Positions 26,992-36,081 of a stretch of 64,000 nucleotides of DNA are shown one piece after another. The translations under genes were made by a program, and so were the position numbers. Position 1 is the first letter of the stretch, and each line of letters starts with the position of its first letter. This DNA comes from Maricaulis alexandrii (GTDB lineage Bacteria; Pseudomonadota; Alphaproteobacteria; Caulobacterales; Maricaulaceae): contig NZ_SWKP01000011.1 of the NCBI RefSeq assembly GCF_005871165.1, positions 1 to 64,000 on the forward strand, written 5' to 3'. The notes beneath the pieces were generated by a model. The model ran no database searches, was not told where the DNA came from, and saw only the letters and a list, made by a program, of their open reading frames with translations.

Positions 26992-28131
26992 ATGCGCGCC
27001 ATGGCGAGCACATTGGCCCTTTTGGTCCTGTCCGGGATGATGCCCGCGACAGCCGGGGCCCAGACCGAGATTTTCGAGACAGAGCAGGCCGATTTCACCC
27101 TGGTGACCGTTGCGGAGGGGCTCGACCATCCCTGGTCCCTGGCCGCCCTGCCCGGTGGGAATTTTCTGGTGTCCGAACGGGCCGGCGCGTTGCGCTATGT
27201 CGAACAGGGCACGCTGCGCCCCGAGGCCGTGACCGGTCTGCCGCGCGTGATGAACGACAATCAGGGCGGCCTGCTGGGCCTGGCCCTGCATCCCGATTTC
27301 GAGACGACGCGCTGGGTCTATTTCGCCTATTCGGAAGGCTCGTCCAGCGCCAACCATACCGCGCTCGGCCGCGGACGGCTCAGCGAGGACGGACGTGCAC
27401 TGCATGAGGTTGAGACCCTGTTTCGGGTCAATATCGACAAGGCGCGCGGCTATCATTTCGGGGGACGCATCGTCTTCCAGCCCGATGGCACCCTGGTGCT
27501 GACCCTGGGTGATGGTGGTCTCTACCGGGATGAGGCCCAGAATCTGGGCAATCACCTGGGCAGCGTGGTCCGGCTCAATGATGACGGCACCGTCCCTTTC
27601 GACAATCCCTATGCCTCGGCCCGCGGGGCCCAGCCGGAGATCTACACCTGGGGCCACCGCAATGTGCAGGGCATTGCGTTCAACCCGCAGACCGGCAGCC
27701 TTTGGGCCCATGAACACGGGCCGCGCGGCGGGGACGAGATCAACATTCTGGAGCCCGGTCGCAATTATGGATGGCCGGCGATTTCCTATGGCATCAATTA
27801 CGACGGGACCCCGGTCTCCGATGCCACGCATGCAGACGGCATGGAGCAACCGGTCTGGTTCTGGGATCCCTCCATCGCGCCTTCCGCCATGGCGTTCTAC
27901 CAGGGCGAGGAATTCCCGGACTGGCAGGGTGATCTCTTCATCGGTGCCCTGGCCGGAGAACATCTGGTCCGCTTCGAGATCGAGGGCGACCGGATCATCT
28001 CCACAGAAGAGCTCCTGTCCGGCCTGGGCGAACGCATCCGCGACGTCGCAGTGGCCCCGGACGGGCATCTCTACCTGCTAACGGATTCCCGCGATGGCCG
28101 GATGCTGCGCCTGGACCGGGTCATTCCCTAG
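26992..28131 (+). CDS. Periplasmic PQQ-dependent sugar dehydrogenase (aldose/glucose type)
   Basis: The 379-residue beta-propeller of the soluble-glucose-dehydrogenase/YliI group has a signal peptide (cleavage after TAGA, giving QTEIFETEQ). Seen are GLDHPWSLAALPGGNFLVSE, GLLGLALHPDF, DKARGYHFGGRI, YTWGHRNVQGIAFNP, HEHGPRGGDEINILEPG and WDPSIAPSAMAFY. These match the PQQ and calcium site loops (His, Arg, Asp, Asn). Oxidation of aldose sugars in the periplasm is the expected role. It starts at ATG 26992 after AGGAG. It overlaps the convergent yhhQ gene by 4 bases. Confidence 0.92.
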   Translation: MRAMASTLALLVLSGMMPATAGAQTEIFETEQADFTLVTVAEGLDHPWSLAALPGGNFLVSERAGALRYVEQGTLRPEAVTGLPRVMNDNQGGLLGLALHPDFETTRWVYFAYSEGSSSANHTALGRGRLSEDGRALHEVETLFRVNIDKARGYHFGGRIVFQPDGTLVLTLGDGGLYRDEAQNLGNHLGSVVRLNDDGTVPFDNPYASARGAQPEIYTWGHRNVQGIAFNPQTGSLWAHEHGPRGGDEINILEPGRNYGWPAISYGINYDGTPVSDATHADGMEQPVWFWDPSIAPSAMAFYQGEEFPDWQGDLFIGALAGEHLVRFEIEGDRIISTEELLSGLGERIRDVAVAPDGHLYLLTDSRDGRMLRLDRVIP

Positions 28132-28847
28132 CCGCGCATGTCCGTCAGCCGCCGGCCTTCCGCGAAATTGCGCAGGAGATAAACTGCCGGTGTATCCAGC
28201 ACGGCGACGGTGATCTTGAAGATCACCTGGCCCAGGATGAGATTGCCGATCTCGGCCCAGCTGAAAACCCCGGCAAAGGCGACCGAGATGAAGATCGTCG
28301 AATTGAGGATCTGCGAGACGATGGTGGAGATGTTGTTGCGCAGCCAGAGCCGGTTCTTGCCCTGATCGCGCAGACGCAAATGGTGGAAGATCAGCACATC
28401 GGCCAGGGCACTGACCCCGAAGGCCACCAGTCCCGCGAAATTGGTCCGGTTGCCCGAGGAAAACACTGACACGAATTCCGACTGCCGGTCCGGCGTCCAG
28501 CTGTCCGCTGCGGACATGAAGGGCAGCACGGCCTCGACATGCATGGCGTAAATCAAGAGCAGGGCGACGAGAAAGCGCATCGCCACGCCGGTCAGGACGA
28601 CGCAGAGCGCATAGCCCCGCCCCCAGACCTCGCTGATCACATCCGTCGCCAGATAGGTCAGGCCGAAAGCCAGGGTTCCCGCCGGTACCAGGACCACGAG
28701 CGGGCCTAGCTGGACTTCATGTACCTTGATGGCGGTCAGGGCGGCCAAAACGAGCGACACCATGAACAGCCCGGTGCAGAAGAACAGCACGAAGGCTTTC
28801 CGGGTGACTTTTTCCGGATGCATGGCGGCATCAACTGACGGATCCAA
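28128..28847 (-). CDS. yhhQ: Queuosine precursor transporter
   Basis: The 239-residue protein of the VUT/QPT family has six membrane segments with the LTYLATDVISEVWGRG motif, HHLRLRDQGKNRLWLRNNIST and a C-terminal hydrophobic region (LILGQVIFKITVAVLDTPAVYLL). It imports preQ0/preQ1 for tRNA queuosine modification. It converges on the sugar dehydrogenase gene. No other queuosine genes are in the window. Confidence 0.9.
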   Translation of the reverse strand: MDPSVDAAMHPEKVTRKAFVLFFCTGLFMVSLVLAALTAIKVHEVQLGPLVVLVPAGTLAFGLTYLATDVISEVWGRGYALCVVLTGVAMRFLVALLLIYAMHVEAVLPFMSAADSWTPDRQSEFVSVFSSGNRTNFAGLVAFGVSALADVLIFHHLRLRDQGKNRLWLRNNISTIVSQILNSTIFISVAFAGVFSWAEIGNLILGQVIFKITVAVLDTPAVYLLRNFAEGRRLTDMRG

Positions 28848-28910
28848 GGACGCCCCTCCCTTATCTCGTGGGCAAAGGATAGGCCGATTTGGTTTCGAGA
28901 AAAGGCGGAA

Positions 28911-29516
28911 CTAGACCGAGGACCGGCTTCGGAAGGCCGCCGCCAGGGTCCCGTCGTCCAGATAATCCAGTTCCCCCCCGACCGGCACACCCCGGGCCAG
29001 CGAGGTCACGGAGACACCGCAGGGCTCCAGCTTGTCAGCCAGGTAGTGGGCGGTGGTCTGTCCGTCCACCGTGGCATTGAGCGCCAGGACGATCTCGGTC
29101 ACATCCGCCTCGGAGGCGCGCTCCACCAGGCGGGCGATATTGAGGTCCTCCGGCCGGACGCCGTCCAGCGCCGAGAGGACACCGCCAAGCACGTGGTAGC
29201 GGCCCTTGAAAGCGCCGGCCCTCTCCAACGCCCACAAATCGCCCACGGTCTCGACGACACAGATGGCGCCATCCTGACGATTGGGCGCCGCGCACACAGC
29301 GCAGGGATCGGTGACGTCGAGATTGCCGCAGGTCGAACAGGCCTGGATCTTGTCCGCGGCATCGGCCAGCGCATCGGCCAGCGGCCGCATCAGCACATCG
29401 CGCTTGCCGAGCAGCTGCAGGGCGGCCCGGCGCGCCGAGCGCGGGCCCAGCCCCGGCAGTTTCGCCAGCAGGGTGATCAGGCGTTCAATCTCCGGCCCGG
29501 CGGACGCACTGCGCAT
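28911..29516 (-). CDS. recR: Recombination protein RecR
   Basis: The 201-residue RecR has an N-terminal helix-hairpin-helix ([21 protein letters not shown]), a C4 zinc finger ([16 protein letters not shown]) and a Toprim domain ([37 protein letters not shown]). It acts with RecF/RecO to load RecA at gaps. It follows ybaB by 23 bases in the dnaX-ybaB-recR unit, a conserved arrangement. Confidence 0.96.
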   Translation of the reverse strand: MRSASAGPEIERLITLLAKLPGLGPRSARRAALQLLGKRDVLMRPLADALADAADKIQACSTCGNLDVTDPCAVCAAPNRQDGAICVVETVGDLWALERAGAFKGRYHVLGGVLSALDGVRPEDLNIARLVERASEADVTEIVLALNATVDGQTTAHYLADKLEPCGVSVTSLARGVPVGGELDYLDDGTLAAAFRSRSSV

Positions 29517-29539
29517 GGATATTGTTCCCTGAAAGCGGC

Positions 29540-29863
29540 TCAGAACGGCATCTGCATGCCGGGCGGAAGCTCGAGCCCGCCGGCGGCGTCTTTCAGGATT
29601 TCCTGCTGACGCTGTTCCGCCTTGCGGCGCGCATCATTGTGCGCGGCCAGGATCAGGTCTTCGAGGATTTCCGGTTCTTCCGGATCGATCAGCGACTTGT
29701 CGATATTGACGCCTTTCAGGTCGCCCTTGGCGGTCATGCTCACGCTGATCATGCCGGCCCCGGCTTCACCCGTGACCACTTCCTCATCGAGCTTGGCCTG
29801 GGCGTCAGCCATTTTCTGCTGCATGGCCTGCGCCTGCTTCATCAGGCCCATCAGGTCCTTCAT
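29540..29863 (-). CDS. ybaB: YbaB/EbfC family nucleoid-associated protein
   Basis: The 107-residue protein begins [22 protein letters not shown] and has the central [23 protein letters not shown] signature of the family, followed by [18 protein letters not shown]. These dimers bind DNA and may affect replication or recombination. It overlaps the dnaX stop by 4 bases (ATGA) and precedes recR. Confidence 0.95.
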   Translation of the reverse strand: MKDLMGLMKQAQAMQQKMADAQAKLDEEVVTGEAGAGMISVSMTAKGDLKGVNIDKSLIDPEEPEILEDLILAAHNDARRKAEQRQQEILKDAAGGLELPPGMQMPF

Positions 29864-31701
29864 GCCCGTTTCTCCGTCGTTCGGGTTTCATCCTTGCCGT
29901 CATCCGCCGAGACGGCGTCACGGACGGCCAAAATCTCTGCTCCGGGGAAGAGGCGCAAGGCCTCGGCGACAGCCGGATCGCGGCGCGCCTGCTCCAGCCG
30001 TTCCGCCTCCAGCCGTTTGCGCCGCTCCGCCCAGGTCTCCCCGCCCTGCGCATCACCGCTGGCCAGGATGGCCCAGCGGGCCCCCGTCCATTCCAGCAGG
30101 CGCTTGGCCAGACGCTGGCCCAGATCGGCCGGACAATCCGGCTCGGGCTGATAGGTGAAGGAGCCCGGCTTGAAGCCGGCCGGGCGGACATAGCGTTCCA
30201 CATCAGTCTGCAGGGCGATATCGCGCTTTTCCCGCAGGAGTTCGATCAGGGCCTCGAACGTCTCCGGCCCGTCTACCGGCACTTCGCCCTCCGGACGGGT
30301 CCGATCGGGCGGGCTGACCGGTTCGAAGACGGTCTGGGGCGCCGGTGCCGGTTCGGGTCTGGCCTCCGGCATCCTGTCCGCCGGCGCCATGGACGCCGGC
30401 TCAGGCTTTCCCGGCGCCTCCCCGCCAGAGGCGGGTGCCGGAGCGGGGGCGGGCGAAGCCGGATGCCCTGCCAGAATGCGCGCCGCCTCTTCCGGTCCCG
30501 GCAGCGAAGCCGCCGCTGCAAGGCGCAGTACGGTCATGTCGGCCGCGGCCAGCGGATCCGGCGCATTGCGCACATCATCCAGCCCGGTCAGCAGGATTTT
30601 CCAGAGCCGGGTCAACTGCCCCAGCGACTGGGCATCCGCCAGTTTGGACAGGCGTTCCACGGTATCAGCGGCTTCACCCAGATCTGCTCCGGCGCCAGCC
30701 GCCTTCACCCGAGACAGGGCGTGGACGAAATCGAGCAGGTCCCGGGTGATCACCACCGGATCCCCGCCGGCATCATAGAGCGAGGCCAGTTCGGCGAGGG
30801 CTTCGGAGGTCTGGCCGGTCAGGGCTTCTTCCAGAAGATCCAGGACACGCGCCCGGTCGGCCAGGCCCAGCATGTCTCGGATTTGCGGCGCGGAGACCGG
30901 GCCGTCCTCTTCACTGCCCTGGACAATCGCCTGGTCGAGCAGGGAGAGCGCATCGCGCACGGAACCTTCCGCGGCGCGGGCGATCAGGGACAGGCCCTCA
31001 CGCTCGACATGGGCATTTTCCAGGCGACAGATGCGCTCGAGATGATCGGTGAGAACCTCGCGATCGATCCGCTTGAGATCGAAACGCTGGCAGCGCGACA
31101 GCACGGTCACCGGCACCTTGCGGATCTCCGTGGTCGCGAAAATGAATTTGGCGTGCTCCGGCGGTTCCTCGAGTGTCTTCAACAGGGCGTTGAAGGCCGA
31201 GGTGGAGAGCATGTGCACCTCGTCAATGATGTAGACCTTGTAGCGGGCCGACACCGGCGCATAGCGCACGCCTTCCAGGATTTCCCGGATATCGCCGACA
31301 CCGGTGCGCGAGGCGGCGTCCATTTCCATCACATCGACATGGGCCGAGCGGGCAATGGCTTCGCAATGCGCACCCGGGAAATTGAGATCCATGGACGGAC
31401 CATCGACCTCGTCGGACACGTAGTTCAGGGCGCGGGCAATCAGGCGGGCCGTCGTGGTCTTGCCGATCCCGCGCACGCCGGTGAGCATGTAGGCATGGGC
31501 GATCCGGCCGGCCGCAAAGGCATTGGTCAGGGTGCGCACCATGGCGTCCTGACCGATCAGATCCTCGAATTTCGACGGGCGGTATTTTCGCGCCAGCACC
31601 TGATAACCCGGATCGGGCGTCGTGGCGGGCAGGTCGAGTCCCGGCATCAGGACGTCGTCGCTCGCTCCGGTATCGTCGGTGGAGAGCGGGGTGTCGTCCA
31701 T
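29860..31701 (-). CDS. dnaX: DNA polymerase III subunit gamma/tau
   Basis: This 613-residue clamp-loader ATPase has Walker A GVRGIGKTTTARLIA, Walker B VYIIDEVHMLS, sensor ATTEIRKVPVTVLSRCQRF and the gamma/tau C-terminus. The C-terminus is P/A/E-rich (about 390-470), ending in a tau-like domain. The zinc module usually between Walker A and B (four Cys) is reduced: only NFPGAHCEAIARSAHVDVMEMDAAS remains, which is common in this lineage. The start MDDTPLSTDDTG adds an acidic tail before the family core. Translation is coupled to ybaB. Confidence 0.95.
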   Translation of the reverse strand: MDDTPLSTDDTGASDDVLMPGLDLPATTPDPGYQVLARKYRPSKFEDLIGQDAMVRTLTNAFAAGRIAHAYMLTGVRGIGKTTTARLIARALNYVSDEVDGPSMDLNFPGAHCEAIARSAHVDVMEMDAASRTGVGDIREILEGVRYAPVSARYKVYIIDEVHMLSTSAFNALLKTLEEPPEHAKFIFATTEIRKVPVTVLSRCQRFDLKRIDREVLTDHLERICRLENAHVEREGLSLIARAAEGSVRDALSLLDQAIVQGSEEDGPVSAPQIRDMLGLADRARVLDLLEEALTGQTSEALAELASLYDAGGDPVVITRDLLDFVHALSRVKAAGAGADLGEAADTVERLSKLADAQSLGQLTRLWKILLTGLDDVRNAPDPLAAADMTVLRLAAAASLPGPEEAARILAGHPASPAPAPAPASGGEAPGKPEPASMAPADRMPEARPEPAPAPQTVFEPVSPPDRTRPEGEVPVDGPETFEALIELLREKRDIALQTDVERYVRPAGFKPGSFTYQPEPDCPADLGQRLAKRLLEWTGARWAILASGDAQGGETWAERRKRLEAERLEQARRDPAVAEALRLFPGAEILAVRDAVSADDGKDETRTTEKRA

Positions 31702-31819
31702 GGGATCCTGTCAGATGGCTAGAGGGCGGCGCGATACGGCTCGCCGGGCAACCGGGGAGCCGGTCTTGAGCCTAGAGCAAGATTCGCGTTTCACGAAACG
31801 CCTGACGCTGAATTGAAGT

Positions 31820-31915
31820 GGAAGACCGGACAGCGACCCGAGTAAAAACTCGTTACGGCTGCTTCCTTCCGGACCTGACCGGGTTGGCGAGGCACTCGTC
31901 CACCGCCGGCCTTCC
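31820..31915 (-). ncRNA. ffs: Signal recognition particle RNA (small bacterial 4.5S type)
   Basis: Read on the minus strand, the RNA begins GGAAGGCCGG at 31915 and ends CCGGTCTTCC near 31820, ends that pair. The SRP domain IV apical region is present: CCTCGCCAACCCGG then TCAGGTCCGGAAGGAAGCAG, with the internal AGCAG and GGAAG tetraloop region. The total of about 96 bases is the small bacterial size. It lies between dnaX and the 73-residue gene, its common position in alphaproteobacteria. Ends are set by base pairing and the promoter. Confidence 0.92.
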
Positions 31916-31921
31916 GCGCCC

Positions 31922-31950
31922 TATATCGCGTGCCGATGCCCGTAACGCAA
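31922..31950 (-). promoter_or_regulatory. Sigma-70-type promoter of the SRP RNA
   Basis: On the minus strand, TTGCGT (31950-31945) and GATATA (31927-31922) are separated by 17 bases. The predicted start, 7 bases beyond the -10, is 31915, the same G that pairs at the SRP RNA 5' end. Agreement of two independent criteria supports the call. Confidence 0.7.
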
Positions 31951-31959
31951 GGCGCGCCT

Positions 31960-32181
31960 TCATTGCGTGGGGTAGAATTCTGCACCGCCCAGATGCGCCG
32001 CCGCTGCCAGGAAACTGGCATGCTCGTCCAGGGCGGCGATCAGATCCTCATTGCCGCCACCGGAAATCAGCAGGTCGCGCCAGTATCCCGTTACCCGGGA
32101 CTGGGTTTCCAGCCAGTCCCTGACAGCCATCTGGGCATGATCGGCCTGGTGCATCGCCAAGCGTTCGGATTTCAGGTCCAT
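31960..32181 (-). CDS. Small conserved hypothetical protein, 73 residues
   Basis: The ATG at 32181 has a near-perfect ribosome site, AGGAGGTGA, directly upstream. The soluble, mostly helical product starts MDLKSERLAMHQADHAQM, continues AVRDWLETQSRVTGYW, and has a Gly cluster and ALDEHASFLAAAAHLGG. I do not recognise the family. It is divergent from the beta-CASP hydrolase gene, and its end lies near the SRP RNA promoter. Start and length are well supported; the function is not. Confidence 0.7.
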   Translation of the reverse strand: MDLKSERLAMHQADHAQMAVRDWLETQSRVTGYWRDLLISGGGNEDLIAALDEHASFLAAAAHLGGAEFYPTQ

Positions 32182-32304
32182 GGGTCACCTCCTGACCGCG
32201 ATTATCTGCGAGTCATTCTCAATTGCAAGATGGGCGTGACATTTTTCCGCAAGGCAATCGCGGATTTCTGTCGCAGAATGCGGGCGAGGCAATGGAAGCG
32301 ATCC

Positions 32305-33669
32305 ATGGAAAGTTTGACCCTGACCTGTCTGGGCGCCGCAGGAACCGTCACCGGTTCGCGGCACCTTCTGGAAGCGGACGGCACCCGCCTCCTGCTGGAT
32401 TGCGGCATGTTCCAAGGCCGCCGGGATATACGCACCCGCAACTGGGCCGCCTTCGGTGTCGATCCCTCCAGCCTCGACGCCATCCTGCTCTCGCATGCAC
32501 ATCTGGATCATTCCGGCTATCTGCCGCGCCTGATCCGGGAGGGTTTTGACGGCGACATCCTGTGCACGCCGCCGACCGAGGATTTGTGCCGCATCCTGCT
32601 CAGTGACAGCGGCTATCTGCAGGAACGGGACGCGGAATATGCCAACCGCAAGCGCTTTTCCCGTCATGAACCCGCCCTGCCCCTCTACACGCAGAAGGAT
32701 GCCGAAGAGGCGATGGACTATTTCAGCGCCCGCCCCTTCGACACGGATTTCGACCTGCCCGGCCAGGCCCGGGCCCGCTTCAACCGGGCCGGCCACATTC
32801 TGGGTGCTGCCACGATCTCGCTCGACTGGAAGGGCCGGCGCATCGCCTTCTCCGGTGACCTGGGGCGTTTCGGGGATCCGATCATGTGCGAACCGGCGCC
32901 CATTCCCGAGGCGGACTATCTCCTTCTGGAGACCACCTATGGCGACCGCCTGCACGAAACCCGTGATGCCGGCGAAGTCCTGGCCGGCATCGTCAAGCGG
33001 ACCGTGAGACGCGGCGGCACGCTGATCATCCCCGCTTTCGCCGTCGGCCGCTCGCAATTGATGATCTATTTCCTCTGGAAGCTGCGCCAGGCCGGACAAT
33101 TGCCGCCGGTGCACGTCTATCTGGACAGTCCGATGGCGATCAATGCGAGCCATCTGCTCACGCGTCATATCGGGGAGCACAAGCTCTCCCGCGAAGACGC
33201 CGAGGCGATGAGCCGCTCGGTGGAATATGTCCGCGAGGCGGAACGGTCCAAGGAGATCACCGCCGATCCCATGCCCAAGATCATCATCGCGGCCAGCGGC
33301 ATGGTGACGGGCGGACGGGTGCAGCACCATCTCAAATCCTACGCCCCGGACCGGCGCAACACGATCCTGTTCAGCGGCTTCCAGGCCCCGGGTACGCCGG
33401 GTGCCGCCATCGTCGCCGGGGCCGACGAGGTGCGCATCCATGGCCGAACGGTCGACATCGAGGCGGAAGTGGCCGATCTGCCCATGCTGTCCGCCCATGC
33501 GGATGCCAACGGGATCATCGCCTGGCTGCGCCATTTCAAACGCCCGCCCCGGCGCACCTTCCTGGTGCATGGCGAACCCCATGCCTCGCGGGCGCTGCGC
33601 GACCGGATCGAGAGTGAGCTGGGCTGGGACTGCGTCATCCCGGAACATCGCGAGCGCTTTGACCTGTAA
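32305..33669 (+). CDS. MBL-fold beta-CASP RNA-metabolising hydrolase
   Basis: The 454-residue metallo-beta-lactamase/beta-CASP protein contains LSHAHLDHSGYLPRL (HxHxDH zinc motif), RFNRAGHILGAATI, FSGDLGRFGDPIM and PAFAVGRSQLMIYFL. A C-terminal RMMBL has HADANGIIAWLRHF and FLVHGEP. This group acts on RNA, as with the archaeal CPSF/YSH1-type enzymes. It starts at ATG 32305 after GGAAG. Confidence 0.93.
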   Translation: MESLTLTCLGAAGTVTGSRHLLEADGTRLLLDCGMFQGRRDIRTRNWAAFGVDPSSLDAILLSHAHLDHSGYLPRLIREGFDGDILCTPPTEDLCRILLSDSGYLQERDAEYANRKRFSRHEPALPLYTQKDAEEAMDYFSARPFDTDFDLPGQARARFNRAGHILGAATISLDWKGRRIAFSGDLGRFGDPIMCEPAPIPEADYLLLETTYGDRLHETRDAGEVLAGIVKRTVRRGGTLIIPAFAVGRSQLMIYFLWKLRQAGQLPPVHVYLDSPMAINASHLLTRHIGEHKLSREDAEAMSRSVEYVREAERSKEITADPMPKIIIAASGMVTGGRVQHHLKSYAPDRRNTILFSGFQAPGTPGAAIVAGADEVRIHGRTVDIEAEVADLPMLSAHADANGIIAWLRHFKRPPRRTFLVHGEPHASRALRDRIESELGWDCVIPEHRERFDL

Positions 33670-33762
33670 CCGGTGCCCCGGTGTTGAAGCCCTCCGGCGA
33701 ACGGCCTAAATCTCGGGTCTCTCCTGCGCCTTGCGGCGCACCCTGCTGCACAGGCCTGCCCC

Positions 33763-34683
33763 ATGAATGACCGCACCCTGCTCGCCGGCGACCGCCCGAT
33801 GGTTTTCGCGGGCTCGCCGCTCGACCGTGGCGATGCCCTACGCCGGGACGAGGACCGGGTTTCCGCCCTGATGGACGGGGATGAAGGCTGGTGGATGATC
33901 CTGGCGGACGGTGAGGCCTTGCTGCAGCCGGATGGCAATCTTTTCTGGTTCCATCCCAGCGAAGCCCGGGCCCTGGACCTCATGCCGACGCGCATCTTCT
34001 TGGGCCATTATCGCGGCTCGCCCTGTTTTGCGGCACAATTGACGGAGGAGGCCCCTGTTCCGGACGGTGTGGAACCGGTCGATCCGCGCCGCGCCGCCAT
34101 GGGGATGAGCCCGGACGAGGCGGCGCTCTACGGCTATGCGCGCTCCATCCTGCTCTGGCACGAGCATCACCGTTTCTGCGCCAATTGCGGGACGGCCACG
34201 ACCGTGAAAGGCGGCGGCACGCGGCGGCAATGCCCCGGCTGCCACAAGGAGCATTTCCCGCGGGTCGATCCGGTGGTGATCATGTTGGCGACGAATGGTG
34301 ATGAATGCCTGCTCGGGCGCCAGTCTTCCTGGCCGGAAGGCATGTGGTCCGCCCTCGCCGGCTTCACGGAACCCGGCGAGACGCTGGAAGAGGCCTGTGC
34401 CCGCGAACTCAATGAGGAAGCCGGCGTCACCGCCGACATTCCCGCCATTCGCTATGTGATGGGCCAGCCCTGGCCGTTTCCGTCATCCTTGATGATCGGA
34501 CTGGTCGCGCCGGTCAGCGACGCCACGATCACGGTGGATACGCATGAGCTGGAGTCCGCGCGCTGGTTCCACCGTGACGAGGTCGCCGCCATGCTGGCAG
34601 GTACGCATCCGGAGGCCGCCATGCCGCCCTCCATCGCCATCGCCCGCCGCTTGGCGGAATTATGGGTGGCCGGACGGATCTGA
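33763..34683 (+). CDS. nudC: NADH pyrophosphatase / NAD+ diphosphatase
   Basis: The 306-residue Nudix hydrolase has a zinc ribbon (FCANCGTATTV and CPGCHKEHFPRVDP, two CxxC) and a Nudix box GFTEPGETLEEACARELNEEAG. The C-terminal SQPWPFP-type motif appears as GQPWPFPSSLMIGLVA, which marks the NudC class acting on NADH and NAD-capped RNA. Divergent spacing suggests its own promoter. Similar N-terminal domains (1-140) occur in family members. Confidence 0.95.
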   Translation: MNDRTLLAGDRPMVFAGSPLDRGDALRRDEDRVSALMDGDEGWWMILADGEALLQPDGNLFWFHPSEARALDLMPTRIFLGHYRGSPCFAAQLTEEAPVPDGVEPVDPRRAAMGMSPDEAALYGYARSILLWHEHHRFCANCGTATTVKGGGTRRQCPGCHKEHFPRVDPVVIMLATNGDECLLGRQSSWPEGMWSALAGFTEPGETLEEACARELNEEAGVTADIPAIRYVMGQPWPFPSSLMIGLVAPVSDATITVDTHELESARWFHRDEVAAMLAGTHPEAAMPPSIAIARRLAELWVAGRI

Positions 34684-34712
34684 CCCGCCCGGCCCCGGGC
34701 CGTCCCGCCGGA

Positions 34713-35285
34713 TCAGTGCGCGTGGGACAGGATCGGCTTGGACCAGGCCATGGACTGGAAGGCCTCGTCCAGCGGTGTCTCCGCGATATGATTGAGGTAG
34801 TTGGTCATTGTCTTGACCGTCACCCCCTGGATCACGTCCAGCACATTCGCCTTGGTGAAGCCGGCTTTCAGGAAGGCATCCACATCGGACCGCTCCACCA
34901 GGCCGCGCTCGCGGACGATGGCGAGGGTGAACTGGCGCAACGCTTCCAACCGCGTGTCCTGGCGGATCGCCTCGCCATCGCGGATCGTCATGATGATATC
35001 CCGGTCCAGCCCGACTTCGAGGGCCAGGGTGGAGTGCACGGCGACGCAGTATTCGCAGTTGTTGGCGAAACTCGTGGTCAGCAGGACGATCTGCTGCTCG
35101 ATCGCGGTCAGACCGCTCTGCGCGAAGGTCTGGCTCATCGACATGTAGCCGCCCAGCGCACTCGGTGACCCGGCCAGCTCGCCCAGGACATTCGGCACGA
35201 AACCGTATTTCGCCTTGGCCTTGTTGAGCAGGGGGCGGGACGCGGCCGGAGCCTGGTTCTCGTCGAAAATGGTCAGTTGAGTCAT
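34713..35285 (-). CDS. AhpD-like carboxymuconolactone decarboxylase family protein
   Basis: The 190-residue alpha-helical protein has the family core AIEQQIVLLTTSFANNCEYCVAVHSTLA. Cys-x-x-Cys-type chemistry is represented by CEYC and the following His. Members reduce alkyl hydroperoxides or act on small molecules, often as peroxidases. The gene is convergent with nudC. A downstream-acting function cannot be assigned. Confidence 0.88.
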   Translation of the reverse strand: MTQLTIFDENQAPAASRPLLNKAKAKYGFVPNVLGELAGSPSALGGYMSMSQTFAQSGLTAIEQQIVLLTTSFANNCEYCVAVHSTLALEVGLDRDIIMTIRDGEAIRQDTRLEALRQFTLAIVRERGLVERSDVDAFLKAGFTKANVLDVIQGVTVKTMTNYLNHIAETPLDEAFQSMAWSKPILSHAH

Positions 35286-35498
35286 CGGTTACCCTTTCAT
35301 GCGTTGACTGATGAAGTCCGCTAAACAGGGGCGCCGGAGGCAGAGGGGAGCAGCCGGCGCACGGGCTCAGGGAGCGCCGCGGCGGCAGGGCGGGTGGCCG
35401 GGCCGGACACGCGGCGGCACACACGGATGGCGGGTTTCTGCACCCCACCAGCCGGACCGGAACTCTAGCACATCCGGTCTCCCGAGACGACTCAAAGC

Positions 35499-35529
35499 AA
35501 AAAGGCCGCACCCGAAAGCGCGGCCTTTT
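35499..35529 (-). terminator. Intrinsic terminator of the outer membrane barrel gene
   Basis: The stem GGCCGC/GCGGCC with an ACCCGAAAGC loop is followed by a T-run on the minus strand. It lies 25 bases after the stop of the gene at 35554. A-runs on both sides allow some function in both directions, although the plus strand has no gene ending here. Confidence 0.7.
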
Positions 35530-35553
35530 CTTCATCCAAACCGGATGGAGGGA

Positions 35554-36081
35554 TCAGCCACCGAAACGGCGGACATAGGCAATGCCGAACGCGTCTGCGT
35601 CGGAGCCTTCGTCAAACTCGTAGCGGGTGTAGTCGACGCGGACGCCATTATTGCCCGAGAAGAACCACTCGCCGCCCACGCCATAGGCCCAGGCATTGTC
35701 ATCATCGCTGACATTGTAGCCAGCAGCGGAGGCTTCGGCGTCGGCCACGGTGTAGCCGGCCCGCAGGAAGACATTGGCCTGGTCATTGGACCACGGACGC
35801 ACGACGCCGAACACGCCGGCGGCATAGTTCAGCTCGACGTCCACATCGGTGCCAAGCACGTCCACCGTGTCGTCGCCAACGCCGATGTTCAGCTGGCCTT
35901 CAACGCCGAAATACTGGTTGAAGTCATAGCCGCCACGCAGGGCCAGGCTGTCGAGATCGACACCGTCGAGGTCGAAACGCTCATAACCGGCACCGAGGGT
36001 GAATTGCGGCGCATCCTGGGCCGAAGCGGTGGCGGTCAGGGCCAGAACGGAGAGGGAGGCTGCAATAAGGGAACGGTACAT
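35554..36081 (-). CDS. Outer membrane beta-barrel (OmpA/OMP_b-brl-like) protein
   Basis: The 175-residue precursor has a signal peptide cleaved at ASA-Q (residues about 1-22). The mature protein shows eight alternating beta strands (FTLGAGYERFDLDG, LALRGGYDFNQYFGVEGQLN and so on) and ends with the aromatic-rich AFGIAYVRRF typical of outer membrane insertion. It is close to porin-like/OmpW/OMP_b-brl proteins. It was started at ATG 36081 because that is where the signal begins. Confidence 0.88.
   Translation of the reverse strand: MYRSLIAASLSVLALTATASAQDAPQFTLGAGYERFDLDGVDLDSLALRGGYDFNQYFGVEGQLNIGVGDDTVDVLGTDVDVELNYAAGVFGVVRPWSNDQANVFLRAGYTVADAEASAAGYNVSDDDNAWAYGVGGEWFFSGNNGVRVDYTRYEFDEGSDADAFGIAYVRRFGG

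Noticed and set aside
32185-33648. Long minus-strand frame (487 codons) opposite the beta-CASP hydrolase gene
   Set aside because: Antisense shadow of a clear hydrolase gene; composition is codon-mirror and no family motif is seen.
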